Positions 1-8,950 of a stretch of 34,414 bases of DNA are shown here, one piece after another. The notes under the pieces were generated by a model. It saw only the letters and a program-made list of their open reading frames with translations. It was not told where the DNA came from and searched no databases. Position 1 is the stretch's first letter, and every line of letters starts with the position of its first letter. This stretch comes from Chloroflexota bacterium. GTDB taxonomy: Bacteria > Chloroflexota > Dehalococcoidia > Lucifugimonadales > UBA826. A program made the position numbers and the translations under genes. The stretch is from positions 1 through 34,414 of the forward strand of contig PBKS01000010.1 in assembly GCA_002722155.1 (NCBI GenBank), written 5' to 3'.

Positions 1-120
1 ATACTACCTCCCATTCCGCCCATCATACTACCTCCCATTCCGCCCATCATACTACCTCCCATTCCGCCCATCATACTACCTCCCATTCCACCCATCATAC
101 TATCTCCCATCATTCCTCCC
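1..120 (-). repeat. 24-bp in-frame tandem repeat encoding MMGGMGGS units
   Basis: Three perfect 24-bp copies (1-24, 25-48, 49-72), a fourth with one change (73-96, A for G at 90) and a degenerate fifth (97-120) lie at the left edge. On the minus strand each copy encodes the octapeptide MMGGMGGS in the kinase frame. The array continues beyond the window, so its full copy number is unknown. The unit is a multiple of three, so gain or loss of copies by slippage would change protein length without breaking the frame. Confidence 0.95.
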
Positions 121-3100
121 CCCATCATCGTAGATCCAGATTCCATCATGTTTTTCATCATTTCACAAGCTTGTTTGTTCTCTCCAAACACTTCTATATA
201 AACCGGTTCGGATTCTTCACTTTGTATAGTTCCTTGAGCATATGCATATGCGGTGATCTTATGCCTTCCTGGAGGCAAACATGATTCAGGTGAAGGTCCA
301 GTTTCCCAGTCACCTCCGTCAGGTCCAGTTCCACTATAAGCAATCACTTCCCCGTTTGCCAAAACTTCAATCATTGACTCTGGACCAGCAGTTCCACCGA
401 ACATGATCGCACCAGCTATACTTGCATCAGCTTCTAGGCTGAAGTCACCCCACATGTCCCTAGCCCCATACACCACAGGTCTTTCCGCCCCTGTAATTTC
501 TACCCAGTACGGTTCTGATTCGTCACTTTCATTACCCGTGTTCCAATCTTTTGCAACAGCAGTCAACGCGTAGTCTCCTTCCTTCATCATGTGGCTTGAC
601 CATCCTGTCCAGCGGCCATCACTCTCAACATCAACATGGGCCACTTCTTTCCCATTGGCATAGACGTGCACTTCTGTTCCTGGTTGCGTACGTCCGCGGA
701 ATCCCACAAAGCCAGTAACGGCCGTATCAGTTATCTTCTGATTACCATACTGATCTTCAACTATCATTCCTTCTATATAGGGAGGCTTTATATCACCCCC
801 GCCTGCCACGCCAATCTGTAAGAATACGGTCCTTGAATCTTCACTGTAGTAAGCATCATCTTGAGATCCTGGTGGTGTATTAGGGTTATACGCATACGCC
901 CACACATCATAATCCCCAGGTTGAAATTCCTCTTCCGGGAATACCGTCCATCTACCAGTATCGTCTGAATAGCCTTCACCAATTTCATATCCGTTAGCTA
1001 CCACCCTTACATAGACTTCTGGGTCTGCATTCCCTTCAAAATAGGGGTTTGTTGAATTTGTCTGTGTACCACTGATGTCTCTACCTGAATTTTGATCATA
1101 CCAAATCATTACAGGCGGACTAGGAGCACTTACATCAGATGCTCCCCCTGCCATTTTCTGCCCCTGGGAATGGATGTATATCCCCAATGAATCTGAAGAG
1201 GGTCCAAAACTGCCACTTGCCGGATCAACGAGCTCCGCTGTAATTTCATAGTTACCTTCCTGCATACCTCGCTCGGGATAAATAGTCCATTCCCCTCCAG
1301 CATTAACAACTGATTCTCCCAAAAACTGTCCATTTGCCCTTAGTACAACATCCATATAAGGCTGTCCAAATCCTCTAAATTCAGGATATGGATCATCCGT
1401 ATTATTGGTCTCCTGCCACATTTCAGACTGTGGATCGTTACCATACATAGAATCTACAATTGGTGGGGGTACGTTGAACCAATCAAACCCTCCACCTGGA
1501 CCTGATGGGTCGCCGCCATTTTTGTCGTGCCTAGTCTCCACCGATAGTTGTCCTTCATTACCTGCTGCATCAGTTGCTGCAACAGACAAATAGCTTTCCC
1601 CTCGAGGTAAATCATTATCTGAAAACACCCAGTCGCCATTTGATTCAGTCATTATCGAATAAACTTCTTCTCCATCGTTGTACAAAGTTATCCTGGTATA
1701 AGGGTCTGATCTACCACTAAACTCACCATTTTGGTTTGCTTTTGGAGCACTCATACGGGTAGGAGCCTCGGTATCGATTGTGATCTCCAGAGAATCAGAA
1801 AGCTCACTTTCATTTCCAGCATCGTCAATTAGCTGTGCGTAAATCACGTGAGTGCCATCGGCTAGTTCGTCTTCATCTGCTGTTACCGTCCAAAGGCCTG
1901 TTGAAGAAACCGTAGCACTTCCCAACTGTGTAGCAGCATTATCAATTATTTTTACAGTGGCGTATGGTTCCCCTGAACCAGAAAAAGTCGGCTCGTTATC
2001 TGAAGTAAGGTCATCATCCGTTTCTTCTCCTGTGTCTGACCCTACCGTCAAATCTGGTTCCGAAGGAGGTTCGATATCCATATCAATGGTAATTGACAAA
2101 GAATCTGATCTAGGCCCAGAAATACCCATTTCATTAACGGCTGTAGCGTATATTATGTGTTCACCCTCACTAAGCCCATTGACTTCAATTGTGCAAGTTC
2201 CCTCATAGTCATCAGGTTCGCAGGATCCTATTTCTATGTCATTACCCCTCCACAATCGTATAGAAGGCTTATTACCAAGATTGGATGTCCTCTCTATGTC
2301 AAAATTAAGTTCATAATCTTTATTCGTGACACCATCATCATTATATTTCCCAGTGTCGTCAGCCGCCTGAAGCATAGGAGTCGCGGGCGCCTCTGGCACA
2401 TTACTGTCTGAAGACAAAACTAGCAAATTATAGTCACCAGTGCCAGCTCCTTTTGACAATATCTTGTATTGTCCGTCAAAGCGCAGCTCATATGAGGTAA
2501 TCTCTGAATCTAAAGCATTAGCGGGTGGCATTAGGGCCTCTGTAGAGTCGTCATCAGATTTAACTATTTTGTCGTTGGGGCTCACCAAATCAATCGCAGC
2601 ATCCAAAGCAGATCCCGACCCTGCCTTCATCTGGATAGTAACCATATCCCCCTGCCTACCAGCGAAAACCCAAGAATCTATATCCCCCGCACAGTCGATC
2701 TTTGATGAAATTTCATCCCCATAATCAATGCTGTTGTCTGATATGTCTGTTTCAGAAGGACATACCGCACCAAGTGAAGCCAAGTCACTTCCAGAAACAT
2801 CACCACCAGAACCCGCTACTCGCAAATTCTCATAGAAAGTTACATAATTGCCTAAGGCTATGTCTCTCATACCAGCTTCCATATATAACTCAGCCGAAAC
2901 CTGGACAACACTCTGTGACTCCACTGTAACTGTAGTGGAATATTCTGGGGTACCATCAACGATTAATGATAGGTCCCGTATGACAGCATTAGGACTTCTG
3001 TTAGTAACAGTTGCGGTAACTTCCAGCTCCCCATCACCTAGTGGAGAAACATCTATCTGATCGATAGACAGTTGAGATCCACTAATACCTGTCACACTTG

Positions 3101-5528
3101 TAGATACCGACCATAAAGAAGTGCCATATTGAGAAAAACCAGAAATAGGGACTATGAAACTGACATTTTCTTCGTCCTCTGATAATGTATTTGCCACTAC
3201 TGGTGCCCAAGTCTGGGAACCATCATCAAATCGACTAAACTCAACCGACCAGACATGGCCCGCCCAAGTACCATCTTCTCTAGCAGCGAAATGTGACTTT
3301 GGAATATTAAAAGATATTAAACTAGTCAATCCTTTTTCTGTGAATCCTTCGGAGTCCACCTGAACATATGTAAGGATGTCCCGATCTGACCGAGAATCGA
3401 GAACTGGTGGAGTAACATCAGTCAAGGTTATTGTCCCTGCAGCTACTTCAGATGAGTTCAAAGATTTTATCGTCACAGAGGTAAAATCTATAACAGAAGT
3501 CGCGTCCACCTCTGGCCTGGACCAAATTCCACTTCCTTCCTCTCCATCGCCCGCCATCGGTAAGTACATTTGAGCCCAGATTTGAGGATGAACATATTCA
3601 GAAAAGTTTGCTACAAAAGAATCATCCTGTGCGAGCATATCTTCAATGGATTGATAATCCCAAACGGCACCTTGGACAATGGCATTCTTAGCCTTTCCGT
3701 CTGTTAAATCCCCGTTTCCTACTATTCCTGCATAAATATTGGCAGTCATCTGACTATCTGCTTTGGCCATATGGGATACCAGCAAACCTGAATTGTATTC
3801 ATCCGCTTCTAGCAAAGCGATAATCTTGGCCTTAATTTCCTGTCCAAACCCACTAGTATTCGCATCAACAAATATTGCTCCGGCGGTCGTAGGGTCTGTT
3901 GCAATAAATTGCTGCCATATTGAAATGCTGTCAACAGAAGTTGTTCCGAGTATTTCGGACGCAAGTGCCTGATCTTCATAAGCTACTGAGAGTAGCGCTT
4001 TTGCTATGGAGCCTTCACCACCAGGGTTCGACACTGCCTCATTTACTAATTGGGCAATTGCCAAATCATCATTTAAAGCAGCCTCAACAAACATCACTTT
4101 TAAGGATTCACTGTTTGAACCTTCAACGGCATCTTCGAGAAAAGTTGAAACCTGAGATACATTCTCATTAATTAAGGATGTAAAGATAATGCCAGCATCT
4201 GCTGGATCTGAAACCGTAATTGCACTAAGCAATCCTTCCAAACGCAATGGGTCTGCAGCACCTACAGATAACAGAAACTGAGATCCCAGAGTTTGATTTT
4301 CACTATGAATATCAGACATCACTGCGCCGGCAAAGGCCGGATCGAGGTCATTTATCTGGTTCATACCTGTAACTGCACCAACCGGGTTTTCAGTGAAAGT
4401 TATTGATAAATCGTTTGAAGCTTTCTGGATTCCTTCTGGATCTGCGACAACACCTGTGGCCCAGCTAGGATCTGTGATATCGGCTGCTATACCTGTCGCC
4501 AGTCCAACAGCTCCTGAACCTTGGCTCATAAAGAAAAATCCTCCACCCCCAATTATCACCAACAAAGCCACGATAGCTCCTGCCGGCATCAGCCACTTAG
4601 GCATACCTCCACCACCAGTAGCACCACCACCTGTGGTGTTTGGTTTATCAAGGACCTGCGTCGCAAGGACTTTAGGCATAACCCTAGTACGTGCCACATC
4701 TTGGGGACCTTCAGCCAATATAGTTGCTATTACTTGCAAATCATTGATCATTTCATCAGCGGTCTGATATCGCTGTTCCCTATCTTTGGTCAGTGATTTG
4801 ACTAATAAATCTTCAAGTTGCTCTGGAAATTCATCCATGTGAGTTGCAATTGGTTCATGAGCCTCATTTATATGCCCATTAAAAATCTCGAAAGTGCTCT
4901 TACCTAGAAATGGTGTTGATCCTGTAAGAACTTCGTATAAAAGACACCCAAGAGAATATAAGTCTGATCTACCGTCTATAGCATCGGAACCTTGTATCTG
5001 TTCCGGGGACATGTACAAAGGGGTACCAACAGTCGTGTTCTCACTGGTCATTGAATCTAAAGTTTCAGCAGAAGCGATACCAAAGTCAGTTAACTTCACT
5101 TCCCCTGCGTCATTTAACAGGACATTAGCCGGCTTTATATCACGGTGTGTTATTCCAGCATTGTGTGACACTTGGAGCGCCGAGGCGATCTGTTGAACAA
5201 CTGTAATGGCTCTTTGTAGAGGGAGAGTTCCTCCTCTTTCCAGTATCCTTTCCAAGTTTTCAGTCACAAACTCGGTCACAATGTAATGCTGACCAGCCTC
5301 CTCGCCATGGTCATACACTTCGACCACATTGGGGTGTTGAATAGTGGCCATGATGGATGCTTCTCTCTGGAATCTGTCTAAAAACTCCCCGTCCGACGCC
5401 GACCGAGCCAAAACTTTAATTGCAACTATCTGACCTGAGGAGGGATCTTGGGCCCTGTAGACGGCACCCTGACCTCCTTCTCCAACCATTTCAATTACTT
5501 GGTATCCACCTATTTCTTTTAAATTCAT
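1..5528 (-). CDS. Giant transmembrane Ser/Thr protein kinase with Ig-like ectodomain and Met-Gly repeat tail (C-terminus beyond left edge)
   Basis: The reading frame from the ATG at 5528 stays open to the left edge (about 1842 codons), so the gene is partial. Residues ~9-275 form a eukaryotic-like (Hanks-type) kinase: glycine loop GEGGQG at ~16-21, catalytic HRDIKPAN from H128 with D130, DFG at D148, then the GTPLYMSPEQ activation segment. A Gly/Pro linker and one hydrophobic helix (~313-335) follow. The outer part has a helical region (~345-650), a segment resembling a bacterial pre-peptidase C-terminal domain (~936-1037), several Ig-like/big-domain modules (~1040-1760), and a Met/Gly-rich tail from ~1788. 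It should phosphorylate cytoplasmic Ser/Thr targets in response to something bound outside. The divergent response regulator and nearby PP2C phosphatase fit a signalling locus. No clear Shine-Dalgarno precedes the start. Kinase identity is firm; the ectodomain labels are by eye. Confidence 0.93.
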   Translation of the reverse strand, partial: MNLKEIGGYQVIEMVGEGGQGAVYRAQDPSSGQIVAIKVLARSASDGEFLDRFQREASIMATIQHPNVVEVYDHGEEAGQHYIVTEFVTENLERILERGGTLPLQRAITVVQQIASALQVSHNAGITHRDIKPANVLLNDAGEVKLTDFGIASAETLDSMTSENTTVGTPLYMSPEQIQGSDAIDGRSDLYSLGCLLYEVLTGSTPFLGKSTFEIFNGHINEAHEPIATHMDEFPEQLEDLLVKSLTKDREQRYQTADEMINDLQVIATILAEGPQDVARTRVMPKVLATQVLDKPNTTGGGATGGGGMPKWLMPAGAIVALLVIIGGGGFFFMSQGSGAVGLATGIAADITDPSWATGVVADPEGIQKASNDLSITFTENPVGAVTGMNQINDLDPAFAGAVMSDIHSENQTLGSQFLLSVGAADPLRLEGLLSAITVSDPADAGIIFTSLINENVSQVSTFLEDAVEGSNSESLKVMFVEAALNDDLAIAQLVNEAVSNPGGEGSIAKALLSVAYEDQALASEILGTTSVDSISIWQQFIATDPTTAGAIFVDANTSGFGQEIKAKIIALLEADEYNSGLLVSHMAKADSQMTANIYAGIVGNGDLTDGKAKNAIVQGAVWDYQSIEDMLAQDDSFVANFSEYVHPQIWAQMYLPMAGDGEEGSGIWSRPEVDATSVIDFTSVTIKSLNSSEVAAGTITLTDVTPPVLDSRSDRDILTYVQVDSEGFTEKGLTSLISFNIPKSHFAAREDGTWAGHVWSVEFSRFDDGSQTWAPVVANTLSEDEENVSFIVPISGFSQYGTSLWSVSTSVTGISGSQLSIDQIDVSPLGDGELEVTATVTNRSPNAVIRDLSLIVDGTPEYSTTVTVESQSVVQVSAELYMEAGMRDIALGNYVTFYENLRVAGSGGDVSGSDLASLGAVCPSETDISDNSIDYGDEISSKIDCAGDIDSWVFAGRQGDMVTIQMKAGSGSALDAAIDLVSPNDKIVKSDDDSTEALMPPANALDSEITSYELRFDGQYKILSKGAGTGDYNLLVLSSDSNVPEAPATPMLQAADDTGKYNDDGVTNKDYELNFDIERTSNLGNKPSIRLWRGNDIEIGSCEPDDYEGTCTIEVNGLSEGEHIIYATAVNEMGISGPRSDSLSITIDMDIEPPSEPDLTVGSDTGEETDDDLTSDNEPTFSGSGEPYATVKIIDNAATQLGSATVSSTGLWTVTADEDELADGTHVIYAQLIDDAGNESELSDSLEITIDTEAPTRMSAPKANQNGEFSGRSDPYTRITLYNDGEEVYSIMTESNGDWVFSDNDLPRGESYLSVAATDAAGNEGQLSVETRHDKNGGDPSGPGGGFDWFNVPPPIVDSMYGNDPQSEMWQETNNTDDPYPEFRGFGQPYMDVVLRANGQFLGESVVNAGGEWTIYPERGMQEGNYEITAELVDPASGSFGPSSDSLGIYIHSQGQKMAGGASDVSAPSPPVMIWYDQNSGRDISGTQTNSTNPYFEGNADPEVYVRVVANGYEIGEGYSDDTGRWTVFPEEEFQPGDYDVWAYAYNPNTPPGSQDDAYYSEDSRTVFLQIGVAGGGDIKPPYIEGMIVEDQYGNQKITDTAVTGFVGFRGRTQPGTEVHVYANGKEVAHVDVESDGRWTGWSSHMMKEGDYALTAVAKDWNTGNESDESEPYWVEITGAERPVVYGARDMWGDFSLEADASIAGAIMFGGTAGPESMIEVLANGEVIAYSGTGPDGGDWETGPSPESCLPPGRHKITAYAYAQGTIQSEESEPVYIEVFGENKQACEMMKNMMESGSTMMGGGMMGDSMMGGMGGSMMGGMGGSMMGGMGGSMMGGMGGS

Positions 5529-5604
5529 TTTCTTATTGTCAAACTCTTACAATTGAACTGTAGATTTGTATAACATATAAGGAACTATAGTAACTAGCTT
5601 TCCT

Positions 5605-5619
5605 ATACTTAGTAAGTAT
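5605..5619. promoter_or_regulatory. Palindrome in the divergent kinase/response-regulator intergenic region
   Basis: ATACTTA and TAAGTAT flank a single central base, giving a perfect 7-bp inverted repeat. It sits in the AT-rich gap between the divergently transcribed kinase (start 5528) and response regulator (start 5812), about 80 bp upstream of the kinase ATG. It could be an operator for either gene. No regulator can be named from sequence. Confidence 0.4.
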
Positions 5620-5700
5620 GATGTAAAGTACAACATATTAACAACTACATTTCACGGGTATGCTCACCTAATATGTACAAGTATTTACACCTAATTATCG

Positions 5701-5729
5701 CTGACATTGCTAACGTATACAAATATATT
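5701..5729 (+). promoter_or_regulatory. Sigma70-like promoter for the NarL-type response regulator
   Basis: CTGACA at 5701-5706 (5 of 6 match to TTGACA) is followed after exactly 17 bp by TATATT at 5724-5729 (5 of 6 match to TATAAT). Transcription would begin near 5736, leaving a leader of about 75 nt that contains the ribosome-site hairpin at 5791-5805. The rest of the 5529-5811 gap is AT-rich with no gene that I can see. Confidence 0.6.
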
Positions 5730-5790
5730 ACAACCTAATTAATAGGATAATTGAGAAAATTTAGAGGATTCTATAGCGGTTTAAATATAA

Positions 5791-5805
5791 ACTCCTGCTA
5801 GGAGT
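5791..5805 (+). promoter_or_regulatory. Hairpin enclosing the Shine-Dalgarno of the response regulator
   Basis: ACTCCT (5791-5796) and AGGAGT (5800-5805) form a perfect 6-bp stem around a 3-nt loop. The right arm carries the AGGAG ribosome site, about 7 nt before the ATG at 5812. When folded, the stem would hide the ribosome site, which could tune translation. With only 6 bp and a tight loop, its stability is uncertain. Confidence 0.45.
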
Positions 5806-5811
5806 AGGACG

Positions 5812-6465
5812 ATGACCCAAGACTCAACAATAAAGGTAATAGTAGCGGATGACCATGCTGTGGTCAGGCAAGGAATTATCAAAATTCTAGCAACTTCGAA
5901 CCGAATCGAACTGTTGGGAGAGGCGGAAAGCGGCGATCAGGCTTGGCTATTAATCAAGGATCTCAATCCTGATGTAGCTTTGCTGGATATAAGAATGCCG
6001 GAGATGACAGGAATAGAAATTATAACCGAGATAAATTCGGCAAAGCTTGGAACAAAATCCCTCATCCTGACCAACTACGACAACCCCGACTATATTCTAG
6101 AGGCTATATCGGAGGGAGCCCACGGATATATCCTAAAAGCCATAGATCCAAGTTCACTCATAAAATCAGTTATAGCGGTTTATGAAGGAGAAGTAGTACT
6201 CGATCCTGAAGTGGCAAGCCTAGTAGCCAAAACTTGGCGGGAACGAAATTCAAGAACTTCTCCCACGATTGGCATCTCATCCCTTACAACCAGAGAAAAA
6301 GAAACACTTAAACTAGCTTGCGACGGGTTAAGAAACAGAGAAATATCCGAGGAAATGGGAATAAGTGTAAGGACAGTGGAAGGTCACTTCAACAGAATAT
6401 TTTCAAAATTAGGAGTGTCATCTAGAACAGAGGCTGTCCTTCAAGCAGTATCAGAGCCGATGTAA
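5812..6465 (+). CDS. NarL/FixJ-family response regulator (REC plus LuxR-type HTH)
   Basis: This is a 217-residue protein with the standard two-domain layout. The receiver (about 7-125) has the acidic pair D13-D14, the phospho-acceptor D59 in LLDIRMPEMTG and a lysine in GYILK. The C-terminal LuxR/GerE helix-turn-helix (~152-212) begins LTTREKETLKLACDG and includes NREISEEMGISVRTVEGH. It should bind DNA as a dimer after phosphorylation by a HisKA_3-type kinase; the only such kinase in the window is at 8951-10087. It is divergent from the giant Ser/Thr kinase and convergent with the PP2C gene. AGGAG lies 7 nt before the ATG. Its target genes are unknown; the archaellum cluster is a reasonable guess. 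Confidence 0.93.
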   Translation: MTQDSTIKVIVADDHAVVRQGIIKILATSNRIELLGEAESGDQAWLLIKDLNPDVALLDIRMPEMTGIEIITEINSAKLGTKSLILTNYDNPDYILEAISEGAHGYILKAIDPSSLIKSVIAVYEGEVVLDPEVASLVAKTWRERNSRTSPTIGISSLTTREKETLKLACDGLRNREISEEMGISVRTVEGHFNRIFSKLGVSSRTEAVLQAVSEPM

Positions 6466-6495
6466 CTGTCTTCAATGATTGTTCTACCAAGCTAA

Positions 6496-7350
6496 TCAAT
6501 CAGAAAACAAGCTCTTTATATTGCCGAACATGGATTTGACTCCTTGTACTTGCGTTTTACCAACTCCATAATTCTCACCTTTTAATATCTTAGCTATTAT
6601 CACCGTGATATTGTCATGCCCACCTCTAGAATTAGCCATACCGATAAGTTGTTGAAACGCGTTTTCTGGCGATTCTTCTTCACATACATTCAACATCTCC
6701 TGGGCATTCACCAACCCGTGAAGACCATCCGAGCACAGTAGTATTCGATCTTCCAGCTCTAAATCTATAACTCCAGAATCTACTTCAACATCTGAATCTA
6801 AACCCATAGCTCTTGTAATTATATTTCGCCTAGGGTGGTTTTCAGCCTGTTCTTCGGTGAGGATCCCGAGTGCCACCTGCTCAGCCACCCAGCTATGGTC
6901 CTTGGTGAATTGCTCGATTGATTTTCCTCGAAAAATATACCCTCTACTGTCACCTACATGAGCATAAAAAAATCTACCCTCAACTAACATACCCGCCGTC
7001 AAGGTAGTTCCCATACCTTTTGTATCTTCTTCCTTTGATTTTTCAAAAATATCGAAATTAGTTTTCTTTACAGATTCACTTAAAACACTCTCGATATCTT
7101 TGTCACCATCATCTGAAGACAATGACTCTACTAGATGTTTGGGTAAGTTGGTAACAGCCATTTCACTAGCTACTTCCCCAGCAGCATGTCCTCCCATTCC
7201 ATCCGCAACAATTAACAAAGCATCAAACAATTCACCTGGAGAACCAGTACCCAGCAGCGTATGATACGCATCTTCATTTTGTTCTCTGACAGACCCTACG
7301 TCAGTTCCTGCACCTAACTCCGCAAAATAATATCCGAGGATTCTTTTCAT
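6496..7350 (-). CDS. PP2C-type Ser/Thr protein phosphatase (PPM family)
   Basis: This 284-residue soluble protein spans one PP2C domain. Visible PPM motifs are the R-x-x-N-E-D motif at residues 22-27, VADGMGGHAAGE with metal ligand D50, a HVGDSRGY segment near 131-138, CSDGLHGLV near 206, and GGHDNITVI near 242-251. It should dephosphorylate phospho-Ser/Thr proteins using Mn or Mg and so oppose the large kinase at 1-5528. Such kinase/phosphatase pairing is common in bacteria. It is convergent with the response regulator (30 bp apart) and divergent from the TPR gene. Confidence 0.95.
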   Translation of the reverse strand: MKRILGYYFAELGAGTDVGSVREQNEDAYHTLLGTGSPGELFDALLIVADGMGGHAAGEVASEMAVTNLPKHLVESLSSDDGDKDIESVLSESVKKTNFDIFEKSKEEDTKGMGTTLTAGMLVEGRFFYAHVGDSRGYIFRGKSIEQFTKDHSWVAEQVALGILTEEQAENHPRRNIITRAMGLDSDVEVDSGVIDLELEDRILLCSDGLHGLVNAQEMLNVCEEESPENAFQQLIGMANSRGGHDNITVIIAKILKGENYGVGKTQVQGVKSMFGNIKSLFSD

Positions 7351-7408
7351 ACTTTATCTCTGTAACCTAAACTCATTTGCGATAAAATGACTATGTTGAC
7401 ATGTAGAT

Positions 7409-7417
7409 TGTTATAAT
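7409..7417 (+). promoter_or_regulatory. Extended -10 promoter for the TPR/peptidase gene pair
   Basis: TGTTATAAT is an exact extended -10 element (TG, one base, TATAAT). It lies about 50 bp before the ATG at 7469. No good -35 hexamer lies at the usual distance, which fits an extended -10 promoter. It would drive the TPR gene and the overlapping prepilin peptidase gene. Confidence 0.5.
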
Positions 7418-7468
7418 TCAAAAAGTAGATTTGCACTAGACGGTTATTCATATAGGTCCATCTGGTTA

Positions 7469-8398
7469 ATGTTTTCTAGTATATCGACCATATTAGACAT
7501 AATTATATTCGTTTTATCAGGCTTTATTGTCTCCAGTACAGTTGCAGCCGTCGTATTTGTAGTTTGGACGTTTGGAAAAATGAATGAACGTTCAAACACA
7601 AAAGAGCTATTAGATACAATAAATAGTACTTCAAAAAAAACCAATACATCTTTGGCATCAAATACGCTAGATAAAAATGAGGAGGTAATTAGGGCTGCTA
7701 TAGCTATTGTAGAAAGTTATGGGTTGTCGGTCTCTGGAAATAAAACTGTTAATTATGCTCCTGACGCTTCAGCAAGAGATGACTTTAACAAAACCCGAAC
7801 ACAATCTAGTTCTAGGGATCATTCTTTCATCCCAGTAAACAGCAATGAAAAGATGTTATTGCAGACTGGTCATATTCATATGAAACATGGTGATTTTTCC
7901 TCTGCGATCCAGGATTACACTAACGCCATCATTGCCAACCCAAACTCCGCCGGTGCCTATAACGCCCGAGGTATGGCTAATAGGAAGAAGAGAGATTTTC
8001 ACGCCGCGTTACAAGATTACAATATTGCCTTAAGTCTTCATAATAACCTAGCAGCCACCTACAACAACCGAGGGGTTATATATATGGAAATAAGGCAAAT
8101 AGAAGCTGCCTTGAATGATTTCGATAAAGCTCTTAGCATAGAACCGAATAATTCCTATGGTTACTGCAATAGGGCAGTTGCTTACAATTACATGAGAGAC
8201 TTCAACAAAAGTATAAGTGAAAGTACCCTAGCTGTAGAAATAAATCCTCAACTCCCTGAAGCGTATGTAGTAAGGGGGATAGCAAAGGTGCAAATGGGAG
8301 CTGTTTCAGCCGCAGACCTCGATTTTGAGGTCGCAGAATCTTTGGGATATAAGCGAATAGACATAGAAGAACGTCTCGTAGCACTTAAGAAAGTTTGA
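7469..8398 (+). CDS. Membrane-anchored TPR-repeat protein
   Basis: The 309-residue protein starts with one hydrophobic helix (~8-36), then a polar linker (~37-125) and at least four tetratricopeptide repeats (~128-300). Typical TPR residues are visible: AIQDYTNAIIANPNSAGAYN, ALQDYNIALSL, ALNDFDKALSIEPNN and SISESTLAVEINPQ. TPRs bind partner proteins, so this is probably a membrane-tethered scaffold. The stop codon overlaps the TTG start of the prepilin peptidase, so the two are probably cotranscribed and translationally coupled, hinting at a role in assembling or maturing the surface filament. Only a weak ribosome site precedes the start. The partner is unknown. Confidence 0.85.
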   Translation: MFSSISTILDIIIFVLSGFIVSSTVAAVVFVVWTFGKMNERSNTKELLDTINSTSKKTNTSLASNTLDKNEEVIRAAIAIVESYGLSVSGNKTVNYAPDASARDDFNKTRTQSSSRDHSFIPVNSNEKMLLQTGHIHMKHGDFSSAIQDYTNAIIANPNSAGAYNARGMANRKKRDFHAALQDYNIALSLHNNLAATYNNRGVIYMEIRQIEAALNDFDKALSIEPNNSYGYCNRAVAYNYMRDFNKSISESTLAVEINPQLPEAYVVRGIAKVQMGAVSAADLDFEVAESLGYKRIDIEERLVALKKV

Positions 8399-8949
8399 TC
8401 CATACTACTTTTGCTTTACGGAATCCTGTATGGGGAATATTCGCCTTTGTATCGATATTGGGAGCGAACAGTTTCTGCGTAGGTAAGGATCTATTTCAAA
8501 TCGCCATTCTTTGCGGATATTGCATCATCCTTTACCTGATAGCAATTTTAGATCATTCAAAAAATACAATCCCTAACAAACTCACCCTGATTCCCCTTCC
8601 AATTGTTTTCGTTCTTAGTTACTTCTCGCCGGATTTGTACGAACTTTCAAACACAGAACATTGGTGGATATCGCCTCTGGCAGGAGGAATAATATCTGGT
8701 GCAATATTTGGTCTATGCTACTACATACCAAAAGCCGAACTTGGTGGCGGGGACGTAAAGCTTGCTGTGCTGATAGGATGCATTTGTGGATTTCCTGTAT
8801 GTTTGGCCAGCTTACTTCTCGGAATGATAATTTTTGCTACAAAGCAGTCAATTAGTCGACGCACTATGAAAGTTCCTACCATATCTCCTCTAGCACCGTA
8901 CCTTTTTGCCGGAACTTGGATTTCTTTAATAGCCGCCCAGCAAATATAA
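8395..8949 (+). CDS. Type III signal (prepilin/pre-archaellin) peptidase, A24 family
   Basis: This is a 184-residue polytopic membrane protein. A24 aspartyl peptidases use two aspartates at the membrane face. Here D53 in AILDHSKNTIPN and D120 in ELGGGDVKL occupy these places; the second matches the GxGD signature. The size is that of a stand-alone peptidase lacking the methylase domain of bacterial PilD. It would cleave class III signal peptides such as DRKG/ITGLE of the archaellin at 17725-18369, the role played by ArlK/PibD in archaea or TadV in Tad systems. The TTG start at 8395 overlaps the preceding TGA. It ends 1 bp from the convergent histidine kinase. Family assignment is strong; the substrate is inferred. 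Confidence 0.85.
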   Translation: MIHTTFALRNPVWGIFAFVSILGANSFCVGKDLFQIAILCGYCIILYLIAILDHSKNTIPNKLTLIPLPIVFVLSYFSPDLYELSNTEHWWISPLAGGIISGAIFGLCYYIPKAELGGGDVKLAVLIGCICGFPVCLASLLLGMIIFATKQSISRRTMKVPTISPLAPYLFAGTWISLIAAQQI

Positions 8950-8950
8950 A

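Noticed and set aside
1-120. CRISPR array
   Set aside because: The 24-bp units are directly adjacent with no spacers and encode a regular peptide in the open kinase frame.
636-5196. Many plus-strand open frames of 60-124 codons opposite the kinase gene
   Set aside because: They have low-complexity or unconserved translations, no ribosome sites, and mirror the minus-strand kinase coding sequence.
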